Source of the DNA: Ruminococcus sp.
GTDB lineage: Bacteria; Bacillota; Clostridia; Oscillospirales; Acutalibacteraceae
NCBI GenBank assembly: GCA_017458845.1
Contig: JAFSZY010000024.1
Coordinates: forward strand, 62,001-126,000
Length of the DNA: 64,000 bases
Direction of reading: 5' to 3'
Made by a program: the position numbers and the translations under genes. Under the pieces are notes generated by a model. It was not told the origin of the DNA. It did no database searches and worked only from the letters and a program-made list of their open reading frames with translations. Shown piece by piece: positions 42,387 through 54,200 of the stretch (positions within the stretch are counted from its first letter, which is position 1; each line of letters starts with the position of its first letter).

Positions 42387-43033
42387 AAGGAAAAAAATGT
42401 CCGTATTGCGGAAGGCGAATTTCATATTTGACAGTGTTTCATGATAAGAAGCACGGAATATATGAGTGCAATAGGTGTAAGAAAGAAAGTAAAATAAAAG
42501 CGGATAAAAAGCTTCTGATTTCATATGTTATTTTGTTATTGTTGATAATCCTGTATTTTATTTTCTGGAGAAGTTCAGCGTTTTATAATAATTTTCTGGG
42601 AATTATTCCCCCGATAATCGCGTTAGTAGCTTTTTATTTTTGCACTCCTTTCTTTATCAGGTTTGTTCCTCTAAAGAGATTTTTAGACGATATTGAGCGA
42701 AACACTGAACAGGAAGTCACAACGGAAAATACCATACCTGAAAAAGAGTTTATTTTTGATAAAAAAGTTTTTGATGAAATCAAGAACAAAAGGAACGCTC
42801 CCTCAAGCATAGAGGAAAAAATAGACAGAATAATCGAAGAAGAGGAGAACTATGTGCCGATTATAGAGGATGTGAGCGAGGCACACACATCATCTCAGTC
42901 TACACTGAAAAGAGTTCACACACCTCAGCCGACATATACTCAGGAATCAGAGGTTTATGATGATGTAAAGCAATATGTTCCGAAGAAAGAAAAACCTAAC
43001 GGAAATAAATACACAGCCAATAGATATCTGTAA
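42383..43033 (+). CDS. Zinc-ribbon membrane protein A
   Basis: A 216-residue protein. The N-terminal zinc ribbon is KCPYCGRRIS ... YECNRCKKE (residues 4-36), followed by two membrane helices (LLISYVILLLLIILYFIFW; FLGIIPPIIALVAFYFCTPFFI). The last ~115 residues are charged and cytoplasmic (EEKIDRIIEEEENYVPIIEDV). Its ATG overlaps remB by four bases. Location in the dnaA-gyrB operon suggests co-expression with replication genes. No known family recognised; it may relate to the CxxC-about20-CxxC proteins of Firmicutes. Confidence 0.72.
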   Translation: MKGKKCPYCGRRISYLTVFHDKKHGIYECNRCKKESKIKADKKLLISYVILLLLIILYFIFWRSSAFYNNFLGIIPPIIALVAFYFCTPFFIRFVPLKRFLDDIERNTEQEVTTENTIPEKEFIFDKKVFDEIKNKRNAPSSIEEKIDRIIEEEENYVPIIEDVSEAHTSSQSTLKRVHTPQPTYTQESEVYDDVKQYVPKKEKPNGNKYTANRYL

Positions 43034-43035
43034 TT

Positions 43036-43335
43036 ATGTTTAAACTGCCTGTATGTCCTCACTGTAATACGGTTTACAGATATAAAGAGGTCAAAGATAA
43101 CAACAAAAAGAAAGTTATAAAATGTTATCACTGTAAAAAAGAATTTCGCAACAGCCGAGTCGGAATAGCTGTTTTGTCAGTGATAATATGCGTCATAGCG
43201 GTATTAATCAACATAGTTATACTGAACAGGTCGTCGAATGTTTTTGCAAGTATAATTCCGATTTCAATAGTAAGTATCGCGGCGGTAATAATAATAATGT
43301 TATTAATTCCGTTTTTTATAAGCTACAAAAAATAA
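43036..43335 (+). CDS. Zinc-ribbon membrane protein B
   Basis: A 99-residue protein. CPHC ... CYHC (residues 7-31, with 19 residues between the pairs) is a zinc ribbon, then two hydrophobic helices (IAVLSVIICVIAVLINIVIL; IIPISIVSIAAVIIIMLLIPFFI). It starts two bases after the stop of protein A, which it resembles in plan but lacks the charged tail. Function unknown. Confidence 0.72.
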   Translation: MFKLPVCPHCNTVYRYKEVKDNNKKKVIKCYHCKKEFRNSRVGIAVLSVIICVIAVLINIVILNRSSNVFASIIPISIVSIAAVIIIMLLIPFFISYKK

Positions 43336-45318
<1,983 letters not shown>

Positions 45319-45328
45319 GGAGTAAGCT

Positions 45329-45751
45329 ATGCACTCGAAATCATATATTACAGTCCGCTATGCAGAAACCGACCGAATGGGAATTGCCCACCACTCCAAT
45401 TATCCCGTATGGTATGAGGTAGGCAGAACAGACTACATTAAACTTTACGGTATAAGCGTAAGCGAAATGGAAAAAGCGGGAGTTATGATGCCGCTTACCA
45501 ACCTTACCTGCCACTATAAAAATCCCGCTTTCTATGAGGATAAAATCATTATCCGCACTTGGGTAATCGGACTTAGAGCGGCACAGATGGAATTTACTTA
45601 TACAGTAAAAAAGATAAACGAAGACGGCAGCGAAACCGAACTGGGCTACGGCACAACCGAGCACGGAATAGTGGACAGCAAAACGTTCAGACCCTGCAGC
45701 CTGCGTAAACGTATGCCCGAGTTATACGAAAAGATAAAAGCGACGTTATAG
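45329..45751 (+). CDS. Acyl-CoA thioesterase, YbgC/4HBT hot-dog fold
   Basis: A 140-residue hot-dog fold protein with the catalytic-loop motif RYAETDRMGIAHHSNYPVWYE, where the aspartate is the likely catalytic residue. It would hydrolyse short acyl-CoA or acyl-ACP thioesters. It lies between gyrB and gyrA (10 and 27 base gaps), an unusual insert in this operon. Ribosome site GGAGTAAG. Confidence 0.87.
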   Translation: MHSKSYITVRYAETDRMGIAHHSNYPVWYEVGRTDYIKLYGISVSEMEKAGVMMPLTNLTCHYKNPAFYEDKIIIRTWVIGLRAAQMEFTYTVKKINEDGSETELGYGTTEHGIVDSKTFRPCSLRKRMPELYEKIKATL

Positions 45752-45778
45752 GGTAAATGAAATAATGAGGTGAATAAA

Positions 45779-48289
45779 GTGAGTAATGAAAACGAAATCA
45801 GAGAAGTAGGCGGAAGAATACTTGACGTTGACGTCGAAAAGGAAATGAAGCAGAGCTTTCTCGACTATTCGATGTCAGTTATCGTGAGCCGCGCGCTGCC
45901 AGATGTGCGAGACGGACTCAAACCTGTTCACAGACGTATCCTATACACTATGTATGAGAGAGGTCTGGAACCCAACAAACCCTACCATAAGTGCGCTGAT
46001 ACAGTCGGCGCCGTACTGGGAGCGTATCACCCCCACGGTGACGCGTCCGTTTATGACGCTTTGGTACGATTGGCTCAGGATTTCTCAATGAGATATATGC
46101 TCGTTGACGGACACGGAAACTTCGGTTCAGTTGATGGCGACCCGCCCGCGGCTTACAGATATACAGAAGCCAGAATGAGCAAAATCTCGACAGAGATGCT
46201 GACGGATATCGACAAAAAGACGGTTGACTTTGCTCCCAACTATGACGACAGACTGGAAGAGCCCACGGTTCTGCCCAGCCGTTTCCCGAATCTGCTTGTA
46301 AACGGCTCCAGCGGTATAGCCGTAGGTATGGCGACAAACATTCCTCCCCACAATCTCGGCGAGGTTGTAGACGCGATAGAGCTTCTTGTTGAAAATCCCG
46401 ACGCCGAAATCGCGGATATTATGGAATGTATTCCCGGTCCCGATTTTCCCACAGGCGGCATTATTATGGGAAGAAGCGGAATCCGCGCAGCATACGCTAC
46501 AGGCCGCGGAAAGATAGTTGTCCGCGCTAAAACCGAGATAGTTGAAGCCAAGAACAACCGCTTTAAAATCGTAGTAACCGAGCTTCCTTACAGCGTAAAT
46601 AAAGCCAGACTTATCGAGCATATCGCCGATTTGGTTAAGGACAAGAAAATCGAAGGAATCACCAATATCGAGGACCACTCCGACCGTAACGGTATGCACA
46701 TTGAGATTGATGTACGTCGTGACGCGTCTCCTCAGATTGTGCTCAATCAGCTCTTCTCTTACACTCAGCTCCAGACTACCTTCGGAGCGATTCTGCTCGC
46801 GATTGTAAACGGCGAACCCAAGATTCTGACATTAAAGGAATGCCTGCAGCTCTACATAGATTTCCAGGTGGAAATTGTTACACGCAGAACACAGTTTGAC
46901 CTCAAGAAAGCTCAGGACAGATGTCATATCCTGGAGGGCTTAAAAGTCGCGATTGACAATATCGATGAAGTTATCGATATTATCAGACACAGTAAGGATA
47001 CCGCCCAGGCAAAGGTTAATCTGATGGAACGCTTCGGACTTGACGAGGTTCAGGCTCAGGCAATTGTCCAGATGCGTCTCGGTCAGCTTACCAATATGGA
47101 ACGCGGCAAAATCGAGGACGAAATCGCCGCTCTTCAGGCTAAAATCAAAGAGTACACAGAGCTCCTCGGAGACCATCAGGCGCTTCTTGAGGTTGTCAAG
47201 GACGAAGTTGTCGCAATCAGAAACAAATACGCCGACCCGCGCCGCACTGAAATCTGTCAAATCAGCGGCGAGGTTGATATAGAAGACCTTATCCCCGTAG
47301 AGGATTGCGTCGTAACAATGACAAGATACGGCTATATCAAGCGTATCGAGCAGAGCGAATACACAACTCAGCACCGCGGCGGCCGCGGTGTCAAGGGTAT
47401 GTCCACCCGTGAGGAGGACGTAGCCACAGAGATGTTCATCTGCAACACGCATTCCTACATCCTTTTCTTTACCGACAAGGGCAGAGTTTACAGGGTTAAG
47501 TGTTATACTATTCCCGAGGGCACACGCCAGAGCAAGGGTATCAATATCGCGAATATTCTTCCAATCGCGACGGATGAGAAGGTTACCTCGATGATTCCCG
47601 TCAAGGAGTTTGAAGAGGACAAGTACCTCATTATGGTTACCAAATACGGTATCGTCAAGAGGATTTCCCTCAGCGCTTATAATACAGCGCGCAAGGGCGG
47701 ACTCATAGCTCTTGACCTTAACGAGGGCGATGAGCTTGCCTGGGTTAAGATGACAGATGGCAATAACGAAATCATCATCGCTACTCACGAGGGTATGGCA
47801 ATCCGCTTTAAAGAGACAGACGTACGTCCTATGGGACGTCAGGCGCGCGGCGTAAAGGCTCTCACCTTAAAGCCGAACGACACGGTTGTCGGAATGAGCG
47901 TAATCACCGACACAGGTCTTATCCTTACGGTTTCCGAAACAGGCTACGGACGACTCAGCACCCCCGATAATTACCGGGTTCAGTCCCGAGGCGGCAAGGG
48001 TCTCACCAACTATCACGTCGCTAAATACGGCAAGGTTGCGGGAATCAGCGTGATTAACCCCGACGACGACATCATTCTTATCAGTCAGGAAGGTGTAGTA
48101 ATCCGTATCCAGGCGAGCAGCGTGCGTGTATGTGCGAGACCGTCCAAGGGTGTAACGCTTATGAGGATAAAGGATGACAACAAGGTCGTTTCGTTTGCTC
48201 AGCTTCCTCACGACGAGGAAGAGGAAACCACCGCTCCTGTTGACAACAGCGAACCCGAAGCGGAAGAAACAGAAGAAAAAGAAGAATAA
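45779..48289 (+). CDS. gyrA: DNA gyrase subunit A
   Basis: An 836-residue DNA-cleaving subunit. The winged-helix core has [20 protein letters not shown] and the active tyrosine in [10 protein letters not shown] near residue 127. The C-terminal pinwheel holds the GyrA box QHRGGRG, so it is gyrase and not topoisomerase IV. An acidic tail (about 30 Glu-rich residues) ends the protein. GTG at 45779 chosen, six bases after GAGGTG; an in-frame GTG at 45770 overlaps that site. Confidence 0.97.
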   Translation: MSNENEIREVGGRILDVDVEKEMKQSFLDYSMSVIVSRALPDVRDGLKPVHRRILYTMYERGLEPNKPYHKCADTVGAVLGAYHPHGDASVYDALVRLAQDFSMRYMLVDGHGNFGSVDGDPPAAYRYTEARMSKISTEMLTDIDKKTVDFAPNYDDRLEEPTVLPSRFPNLLVNGSSGIAVGMATNIPPHNLGEVVDAIELLVENPDAEIADIMECIPGPDFPTGGIIMGRSGIRAAYATGRGKIVVRAKTEIVEAKNNRFKIVVTELPYSVNKARLIEHIADLVKDKKIEGITNIEDHSDRNGMHIEIDVRRDASPQIVLNQLFSYTQLQTTFGAILLAIVNGEPKILTLKECLQLYIDFQVEIVTRRTQFDLKKAQDRCHILEGLKVAIDNIDEVIDIIRHSKDTAQAKVNLMERFGLDEVQAQAIVQMRLGQLTNMERGKIEDEIAALQAKIKEYTELLGDHQALLEVVKDEVVAIRNKYADPRRTEICQISGEVDIEDLIPVEDCVVTMTRYGYIKRIEQSEYTTQHRGGRGVKGMSTREEDVATEMFICNTHSYILFFTDKGRVYRVKCYTIPEGTRQSKGINIANILPIATDEKVTSMIPVKEFEEDKYLIMVTKYGIVKRISLSAYNTARKGGLIALDLNEGDELAWVKMTDGNNEIIIATHEGMAIRFKETDVRPMGRQARGVKALTLKPNDTVVGMSVITDTGLILTVSETGYGRLSTPDNYRVQSRGGKGLTNYHVAKYGKVAGISVINPDDDIILISQEGVVIRIQASSVRVCARPSKGVTLMRIKDDNKVVSFAQLPHDEEEETTAPVDNSEPEAEETEEKEE

Positions 48290-48294
48290 TTAAG

Positions 48295-48321
48295 AGAGGC
48301 TGTGCAAAACGCACAGCCTCT
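48295..48321 (+). terminator. Hairpin after gyrA
   Basis: An 11-bp perfect stem AGAGGCTGTGC (48295-48305) with GCACAGCCTCT (48311-48321), five-base loop. T tract is short, so read-through into maf is likely. Confidence 0.7.
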
Positions 48322-48342
48322 TAGTGAAAAGTGGTAATTATT

Positions 48343-48906
48343 GTGATTAATAAAATAATTCTCGCGTCAGCTTCACCGCGCAGACAAGAGCTGTTAAAAG
48401 TAATTGTTAATAAATTTGACATTATACCCGCCGATATTGACGAAAGCATAAGTGACGATATTAAGGTGGAGTTGCGACCTGAAAAGATTGCGCAGCGAAA
48501 AGCGCTCCATATCGCAAAAGAACACCCCGACAGTCTGATAATAGGCTGCGACACCGCGGTCATAGTGGACGGCATAATGCTCGGAAAGCCAAAGGACGAA
48601 CAGGACGCGGTAAAAATGCTCAAAACCCTGAGCGGTCGGACACATAAGGTCATCACGGGAAACTGTTTAGTAAAAGGCAATAAAGAAATTTGTTTCTCCG
48701 TAACAACCGAAGTGGAGTTTTACAGCTTGAGCGATAGTGAAATAGATGAATATATTAAAACGAACGACTGGAAAGATAAAGCGGGAGCGTACGGAATCCA
48801 AGGCAAGGCGGGGCTCTTTGTTAAACAGATAAAGGGCGACTATAATAATGTTGTCGGACTGCCGTGCGCGGAACTCAACAGACAGTTAAAAGTATTCAGT
48901 AGTTAG
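48343..48906 (+). CDS. maf: Maf-type nucleoside triphosphate pyrophosphatase
   Basis: A 187-residue enzyme that removes non-standard or pyrimidine nucleotides (dTTP/UTP pyrophosphatase). Motifs LASASPRRQELL, GCDTAVIVDG and LSGRTHKVITG, and the late KDKAGAYGIQGKAG are all Maf hallmarks. GTG at 48343. The ribosome site is weak (AGTGG), and the leader shares AAAAGTGGTAATT with the repeat at 35.2 kb. Its stop codon lies inside the short repeat family seen downstream. Confidence 0.92.
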   Translation: MINKIILASASPRRQELLKVIVNKFDIIPADIDESISDDIKVELRPEKIAQRKALHIAKEHPDSLIIGCDTAVIVDGIMLGKPKDEQDAVKMLKTLSGRTHKVITGNCLVKGNKEICFSVTTEVEFYSLSDSEIDEYIKTNDWKDKAGAYGIQGKAGLFVKQIKGDYNNVVGLPCAELNRQLKVFSS

Positions 48907-49019
48907 TAGTCGGTTTTTAGTAAATCACGCAAAAAAGTTGAAAAAACGGCAGCACTTCGAGAAGCGCTGCCGTTTTAATATTTTCTTGTAAACGATTAAC
49001 TAGCAACTGACTACTAATA
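48896..49019. repeat. maf-mrdA spacer with AGTAGTCAGT-type repeats and terminator
   Basis: TTCAGTAGTTAG (48896-48907) overlaps the end of maf, and ACTGACTACTAATAA lies at the right end. Between them is a strong bidirectional hairpin AAAACGGCAGC (48943-48953) with GCTGCCGTTTT (48966-48976). The repeats are inverted relative to each other. Confidence 0.65.
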
Positions 49020-49020
49020 A

Positions 49021-51072
49021 CTATTTAAAGTAAGCGTCCAGCAGAGACTTCGCAACGCCCATACTGTATTGACCGTATTTACCGTGTTCAATAACAACGG
49101 CGATAGCAACCTTGGGCTTATTATAAGGAGCGTAACAGATAAACACCGCGTGGTCGGAGCCCGAGTTTTCAGCGGTACCTGTCTTGGCGGCAACGGGAAT
49201 TTTATAATTACCGAATACGGAATTCGCGGTTCCAGACTGAGAAGTAACAACGCTCCTCATTCCTTCCTGAACCAAGTCAAGATTACCCTTAGATACGCCG
49301 ATTGTGTTCAGCTTTTCGGGCTTTTTGCTGTTGTTTTTGAACAGTATTTTTTTGCGTTCGTAATCGCGAATTTCTTTTACTATGTGGGTTTTCAGCCTTG
49401 TTCCGTTGTTGGCGATTGTCGCCGTATATGCGGCGAGCTGAACAGGAGTAAAAGCGTTGTCGGACTGACCGATAGCCGCTTGGACGGTATTGCCTTCCTG
49501 CCAGGCCGTGCTGTCGCGTCCCGCGAGGATACCTGTTCCTTCGTCAACCTCAAGCCCTGTCTTTTCACCGAGACCGAACTTTTCGGCATATAGGTACATT
49601 GTGTTGATGCCCAACCGTCTGCCTGTTTCCGCGAAATAGCAGTTACAGCTCTGCGCGATTGCGGGATTAAGGCTGATATATCCGTGATAACCCATACAAG
49701 CAACAGGATTTGTTGGGTAGAAGGTGTATTTTTTGGTACACTCAAATGTAGTCGCGGAGTTGATGATACCCTCCTGCAAAGCGGCGCACGCCACACATGG
49801 TTTGTACACCGAACCCGGGGCAAACGAACCAATCAACGCTCTGTCATACAGTGGAGCATTTTTATCCTTTGACAAAGCTACATAATAATCATCGTAATTA
49901 GAGTACTTATTTAAGTTATATGAAGGATAGCTTGCCGCCGCCAGTACGGAAAAATCCCTGACGTCAAGCATAACCACAGCGCCTGTGGCGCAGTCCTCGC
50001 CTGAATTCTTGCCTTTGGTGAGAGCTTCGGTTTCGCCGTGCTTTCTTGCCGCGTTGATTTGCTTTTCCAGAGATTGGTTGGCAACCTTCTGAAGATTTGA
50101 GTCAAGAGTGAGGTAAACTGTGTGCCCCGGCTTTGCCTCGACTGAGCTCGCGACCTTGGTAACGTTACCCTCGGCGTCCTTCTGGACAAGGCGTTCTCCG
50201 CCTACTCCCTTGAGCTCGTCCTCAAGCGCGCTCTCCACGCCGAATTTTCCGATACTATCGTTAAAGCCGTAGTCCTTGCCCTCTTTTGTTTTTGCCTCAA
50301 ATTCTTCCTGAGTGATACTTCCCAGAGCGCCGATTATATGAGGAGCGAGGGAACCCGTGGGGCTGGAACGCGTCAGAAACGTCTGGATATCAACGCCGCT
50401 GACTCCCTGCATATTTTCGCTCACAATCGCGACCATATCAGAGGAGATTTTCTTCGCGAATACATAAGGGGTGGAATTTGAATAGGCGTTCAGCTCCATA
50501 TTGTAATGTACCGAGATTAAGTTTCTCAGGTCAGTTTGATTGTCCTTGAATTTTTCGAGTTCATAGCGTTCCGTCAAAAGCTTTATACACATATCTGCGG
50601 TATCGCTCGCCTTTAAGTCAAGATAATCCGAGGACTTGAGAGTTTTAATCTCGTCCGCCATACCATCCTTGAACTTGTATTTGCCGTCGGACGTGAGCTT
50701 TATAGGCAAAGCGTCTATCCACTTTTCCCCGCCTGTGTTCATCAGCTTGATAAGAGAAAGAATGGTGGAATCGAGTTTTTCGGGCTTCATAAACAGCTTG
50801 TCTATAATAATCCGATAGCTAGTGCGGTTAACGGCGAGTCCTTTACCGTTGCAGTCGAGAATTTCACCGCGAGTCGCGTCGGTGGTGACAGTATAGGCGG
50901 TGGAGGTTGTCGCGAGCTTTTTGTAGCTTGCTCCGTCAATAATCTGCCACATAAAAAGCCGTATCGCAAAGCCCGAAAAAATAACGGCGATGATTATTAC
51001 GCAGATAGTGAAACGGCGCTGAAGAAAACGCTTTTCCTGCCGTTTGCTCTCTTTTTCCTCGCTGGGAAGCAT
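49021..51072 (-). CDS. mrdA: Penicillin-binding protein 2 (elongasome transpeptidase)
   Basis: A 683-residue class B PBP that crosslinks new wall peptidoglycan during elongation. One N-terminal membrane anchor (FTICVIIIAVIFSGFAIRLF), a dimerisation domain, then the transpeptidase with serine of GSVYK near residue 421, SCN and KTGT near 630. It is last in the mreB-mreC-mreD-mrdA block. The gene product could be called SpoVD/FtsI-like, but the location favours PBP2. ATG at 51072 after CGAGGTG. Confidence 0.92.
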   Translation of the reverse strand: MLPSEEKESKRQEKRFLQRRFTICVIIIAVIFSGFAIRLFMWQIIDGASYKKLATTSTAYTVTTDATRGEILDCNGKGLAVNRTSYRIIIDKLFMKPEKLDSTILSLIKLMNTGGEKWIDALPIKLTSDGKYKFKDGMADEIKTLKSSDYLDLKASDTADMCIKLLTERYELEKFKDNQTDLRNLISVHYNMELNAYSNSTPYVFAKKISSDMVAIVSENMQGVSGVDIQTFLTRSSPTGSLAPHIIGALGSITQEEFEAKTKEGKDYGFNDSIGKFGVESALEDELKGVGGERLVQKDAEGNVTKVASSVEAKPGHTVYLTLDSNLQKVANQSLEKQINAARKHGETEALTKGKNSGEDCATGAVVMLDVRDFSVLAAASYPSYNLNKYSNYDDYYVALSKDKNAPLYDRALIGSFAPGSVYKPCVACAALQEGIINSATTFECTKKYTFYPTNPVACMGYHGYISLNPAIAQSCNCYFAETGRRLGINTMYLYAEKFGLGEKTGLEVDEGTGILAGRDSTAWQEGNTVQAAIGQSDNAFTPVQLAAYTATIANNGTRLKTHIVKEIRDYERKKILFKNNSKKPEKLNTIGVSKGNLDLVQEGMRSVVTSQSGTANSVFGNYKIPVAAKTGTAENSGSDHAVFICYAPYNKPKVAIAVVIEHGKYGQYSMGVAKSLLDAYFK

Positions 51073-51105
51073 AATAATCACCTCGCTTTAATGAAATATT
51101 TAAAA

Positions 51106-51615
51106 TCAGGTATCCCTGAGATTTTTGTAAAGAAACTTGTTGAGAAAATACAACAATAAACCGCACACAAAGGTGTATATAATGCGGGAAATATAGTGAT
51201 GTGAGAAGTAATAGAAAACATCAGCCTTTCCCACGAAAACATAGCTGAACATAAAGTACAGTATGAGCAGCGATGTGCAGAACATAAAGAGAAAAACAGT
51301 CGCGTTAAAGAAACTGATTACCAGATAATCCCTGAAAATAAGACCAATAAAGAAACACGACAAAGTCAAAGTTATCGTAAAAAAGCCGATGTTGTCACTG
51401 TAGCCAAAGTCAAGCAGCAGTCCTGCCGCCATACCGAAAAACATTGCGGGAAGCTCGCTCTCCAAAAGTGAGATTGTGATTGCCGCAGGCAATAAAAGCA
51501 AAGGCTTGCTGCCGAATAATTCGGGCAGCAAACGCGGAGTAGTCTGCAATATGAACAAAAGCAAAAGCTCGAGCGAATAGGCAAAATAACGGAATACAGT
51601 ATATCGCCGCTCCAT
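51106..51615 (-). CDS. mreD: Rod shape-determining protein MreD
   Basis: A 169-residue membrane protein of about five helices, with the conserved short motif GLLLDFGYSD after the third helix. It works with MreC in the elongasome. Its ATG overlaps the mreC stop by one base (TGATG). Confidence 0.9.
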   Translation of the reverse strand: MERRYTVFRYFAYSLELLLLFILQTTPRLLPELFGSKPLLLLPAAITISLLESELPAMFFGMAAGLLLDFGYSDNIGFFTITLTLSCFFIGLIFRDYLVISFFNATVFLFMFCTSLLILYFMFSYVFVGKADVFYYFSHHYISRIIYTFVCGLLLYFLNKFLYKNLRDT

Positions 51616-52445
51616 CAGTCAGCCCCCTTCTTTATCTCTCCCTTGTTTTTGAAATCGGTCAGAACTACAACATCAGTAACAGCCTTGATGTCCTCAAAAG
51701 GCTTGATTACGGCGTACTTCGCCGCGTCATAGTCGTCATATCTGATATCGGTAACTTTGCCGAGAATAAGGTCCGATGGGTAAACGCCGCCGATTCCCGA
51801 GGTTACAATGATATCACCCTTCTTGACCTTGGCGTTGGCGTCGATTTTTGTGAAGGCTGTTTTGTTTTCATCGCTGAGGGCAGCGCTGCCTGTTACGATA
51901 CCGCTCTCGCCGGTCTTTTTGTCAACCGCTCCCGCCTGCAAATCGGGAGAAAGGATAGTTGTGACCTTGCTGCTGGTGGCATTAACGGAATTAACAAAAC
52001 CGATTACTCCGTTTTCGGTGATAACAGGGTCCTGAACTGATATGCCCGAGGTACTTCCCGCGTCGATTGTAAATGAGTAAAAAGCCTCGTTTGTGTCACG
52101 GCGGATTACCGAAGCGGGCAGAATTTCATAGTCGGGATTGGACTTTTTGAGCTTATAATACTTCCAAAGACGTGAGTTTTCGGATTTAACGTCATAATAA
52201 TCCACCAGTTGAGTTCTCAGGTCGGCTATGTCCTGCTTCAGCTTTTCGTTTTCGGCTTTTAAAGTCTCATAATCCTTGTCCCCATCGGTAAGATTAGCGG
52301 TAACGGAGGACAGACCGTTGGTTATAAAACCGAAAGCGGAAGAAACCCAAGGGTTGCCTGTCGCGCCGAGTATGGCGACAACAAGGATAACCGCGAGGGT
52401 TGCAATAAGAATTTTTGCGCTTTTGGTTGATAAAAAATCTCTCAT
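51615..52445 (-). CDS. mreC: Rod shape-determining protein MreC
   Basis: A 276-residue bitopic protein: one membrane helix (KILIATLAVILVVAILGATG), a coiled coil (DYETLKAENEKLKQDIADLRTQL) and the two beta-barrel domains with PVITENGVIGFVNSV and GDIIVTSGIGGVYPSDLILGKV. No clear ribosome site is visible ahead of ATG 52445, and the upstream 80 bases are largely a short repeat. Confidence 0.93.
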   Translation of the reverse strand: MRDFLSTKSAKILIATLAVILVVAILGATGNPWVSSAFGFITNGLSSVTANLTDGDKDYETLKAENEKLKQDIADLRTQLVDYYDVKSENSRLWKYYKLKKSNPDYEILPASVIRRDTNEAFYSFTIDAGSTSGISVQDPVITENGVIGFVNSVNATSSKVTTILSPDLQAGAVDKKTGESGIVTGSAALSDENKTAFTKIDANAKVKKGDIIVTSGIGGVYPSDLILGKVTDIRYDDYDAAKYAVIKPFEDIKAVTDVVVLTDFKNKGEIKKGAD

Positions 52446-52452
52446 AATAATA

Positions 52453-52517
52453 AAAGCAGTCAGTAGTCAGCGTTCAGTAGTCAGTTATTAGACAACTTAC
52501 TGATTGCTGAGTACTGA
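52453..52517. repeat. CAGTAGTCAG repeats between mreB and mreC
   Basis: Two direct copies of CAGTAGTCAG at 52461-52470 and 52475-52484, with degenerate copies around them (ACTGATTGCTGAGTACTGAC). The 13-base TTCAGTAGTCAGT at 52473-52485 is exactly matched, in inverse, at 30898-30910. Confidence 0.7.
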
Positions 52518-52534
52518 CCGAAATATATGTTAGT

Positions 52535-53542
52535 TTACTCTCTGTTGTGTTTGTATTCTCTGATACCGCCAAGGCGTTTGCCCGCGCCTTCAACTACACA
52601 ATCAAGCGGACGCTCCGCCACATGAACGGGCATACCTGTCTCCTGCATTACAAGGCGGTCAAGACCTCGAAGCATCGCTCCGCCGCCTGTCAGCATAATG
52701 CCGTGGTCAATGATGTCGGCGGAAAGCTCGGGCGGAGTTTTCTCCAGAGTGTTTTTGATTGCTTCCACAATAACCATAATCGGGTCGGCGAGGGCTGTTC
52801 TGATTTCCTCGGCTGTGATTGTAATGTCCTTGGGCAGACCTGTCTCCAGTGAACGGCCCTTTACGGTCATATCGTGTTCGTCCTTGTAGGGGAACGCGGA
52901 GCCGATTTCTATTTTAATCTCCTCGGCGGTTCTGTCGCCTATGAGGAGGTTATATTTTTTCTTGATGTATGTAACGATGGATTCGTCAAACTTGTCCCCC
53001 GCTACCCGTACGGAGCAGGCGGTTACGATGTCACCCAGTGAAATAACGGCAACCTCAGCGGTACCGCCGCCGATGTCTACAACCATTGAACCTGTGGGCT
53101 CGTCCACGGGAAGACCCGCGCCGATAGCGGCAGCCATAGGCTCTTCAATGAGAAGAATGTTTTTGCTGCCCGAAGCCTGAACAGCCGCGTTCTCTACCGC
53201 GCGTCTCTCAACCTCGGTAACGCCTGTGGGCATACAGATTACGATTCGGGGTTTGCTGAATATACCGGGCTTCGCCGCCTTGCGGATAAAGTGCTTAAGC
53301 ATTGTCGCGGTGATATCAAAGTCAGCGATTACACCGTCCTTTAGAGGACGGACGGCAACGATTGAGCCGGGTGTACGGCCAATCATATCGCGCGCCTGCT
53401 CGCCTACGGCGAGAACGGTGTCGGTGCGGATGTCAACAGCCACAACCGAAGGCTCGCGCATAACGATACCCTTCCCTTTAATGCACACCAGAGTATTCGC
53501 TGTGCCTAAATCGATTCCTATATCTTTTGAAAAAGAAAACAT
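52535..53542 (-). CDS. mreB: Rod shape-determining protein MreB
   Basis: A 335-residue actin-like filament protein. Phosphate loops [20 protein letters not shown] and [17 protein letters not shown], and [15 protein letters not shown]. It directs lateral wall growth with MreC, MreD and the PBP. Clear promoter and AAAGGAG ribosome site. First gene of the leftward block. Confidence 0.96.
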   Translation of the reverse strand: MFSFSKDIGIDLGTANTLVCIKGKGIVMREPSVVAVDIRTDTVLAVGEQARDMIGRTPGSIVAVRPLKDGVIADFDITATMLKHFIRKAAKPGIFSKPRIVICMPTGVTEVERRAVENAAVQASGSKNILLIEEPMAAAIGAGLPVDEPTGSMVVDIGGGTAEVAVISLGDIVTACSVRVAGDKFDESIVTYIKKKYNLLIGDRTAEEIKIEIGSAFPYKDEHDMTVKGRSLETGLPKDITITAEEIRTALADPIMVIVEAIKNTLEKTPPELSADIIDHGIMLTGGGAMLRGLDRLVMQETGMPVHVAERPLDCVVEGAGKRLGGIREYKHNRE

Positions 53543-53572
53543 ATTTGTTTACTCCTTTCATTATCTTTTTAA

Positions 53573-53601
53573 ATTATATCCTATTAGCCCGATTAAATCA
53601 A
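53573..53601 (-). promoter_or_regulatory. Promoter of the mreBCD-mrdA block
   Basis: Minus strand: -35 TTGATT (53601-53596), 17-bp spacer, perfect -10 TATAAT (53578-53573), about 31 bases before mreB. Confidence 0.7.
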
Positions 53602-53618
53602 TAATTATTTGTCGAAAT

Positions 53619-54059
53619 TTAATCCTTTCCTGTTGAACCGAAGCCCCCCGAACCTCGTTCGGTATTGTCAAGCGTGTCGGTTTCGACCAATTCGGGAATA
53701 ATCACGGGCGAAATTACCATCTGAGCAATCCTCTCAAAGGGTGTAATCGTATAAGGTTCATCTGATACATTACACAAACCTACGCAGACTTCTCCTCGAT
53801 AGTCCGAATCTATAACCCCGACGCCGTTTGACAGGCAGATTCCGTGCTTTACCCCCAGCCCCGAGCGGGCGTAAAGATAGGCGACGCACGAATTGTCGGG
53901 AAGGGCTATCGCGATACCCGTAGGAATAACTTTTAAATCCCCCGAATTTATGGTTATGCTCTCGTCTATGCAGGCGTACAAGTCCATACCTGCCGAGCCC
54001 GCCGTGCCTCTTGTCGGGAGTTTGGCGTTCTTTCTCAGCTTTTTTATTTTGAGTTCCAT
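53619..54059 (-). CDS. dut: dUTP diphosphatase (dUTPase)
   Basis: A 146-residue trimeric enzyme that hydrolyses dUTP to dUMP, keeping uracil out of DNA. Motifs AGMDLYA, YARSGLGVK, GVIDSDYRG and the C-terminal GFGSTG arm are all present. The ATG at 54059 after CGAGGTC is preferred; 16 extra upstream codons do not look coding. Confidence 0.94.
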   Translation of the reverse strand: MELKIKKLRKNAKLPTRGTAGSAGMDLYACIDESITINSGDLKVIPTGIAIALPDNSCVAYLYARSGLGVKHGICLSNGVGVIDSDYRGEVCVGLCNVSDEPYTITPFERIAQMVISPVIIPELVETDTLDNTERGSGGFGSTGKD

Positions 54060-54200
54060 AGCGACCTCGTTTCTGCAACTTTTAAATATTTTCCTGCAAA
54101 AATACATTTAAGTAATATTTATACACTTTTTATAGTTCCAATAAGTAATTTTAATAAATTCGCGATTAGAAAATTAAAAAATTCGTATCGGGAAAAATAT

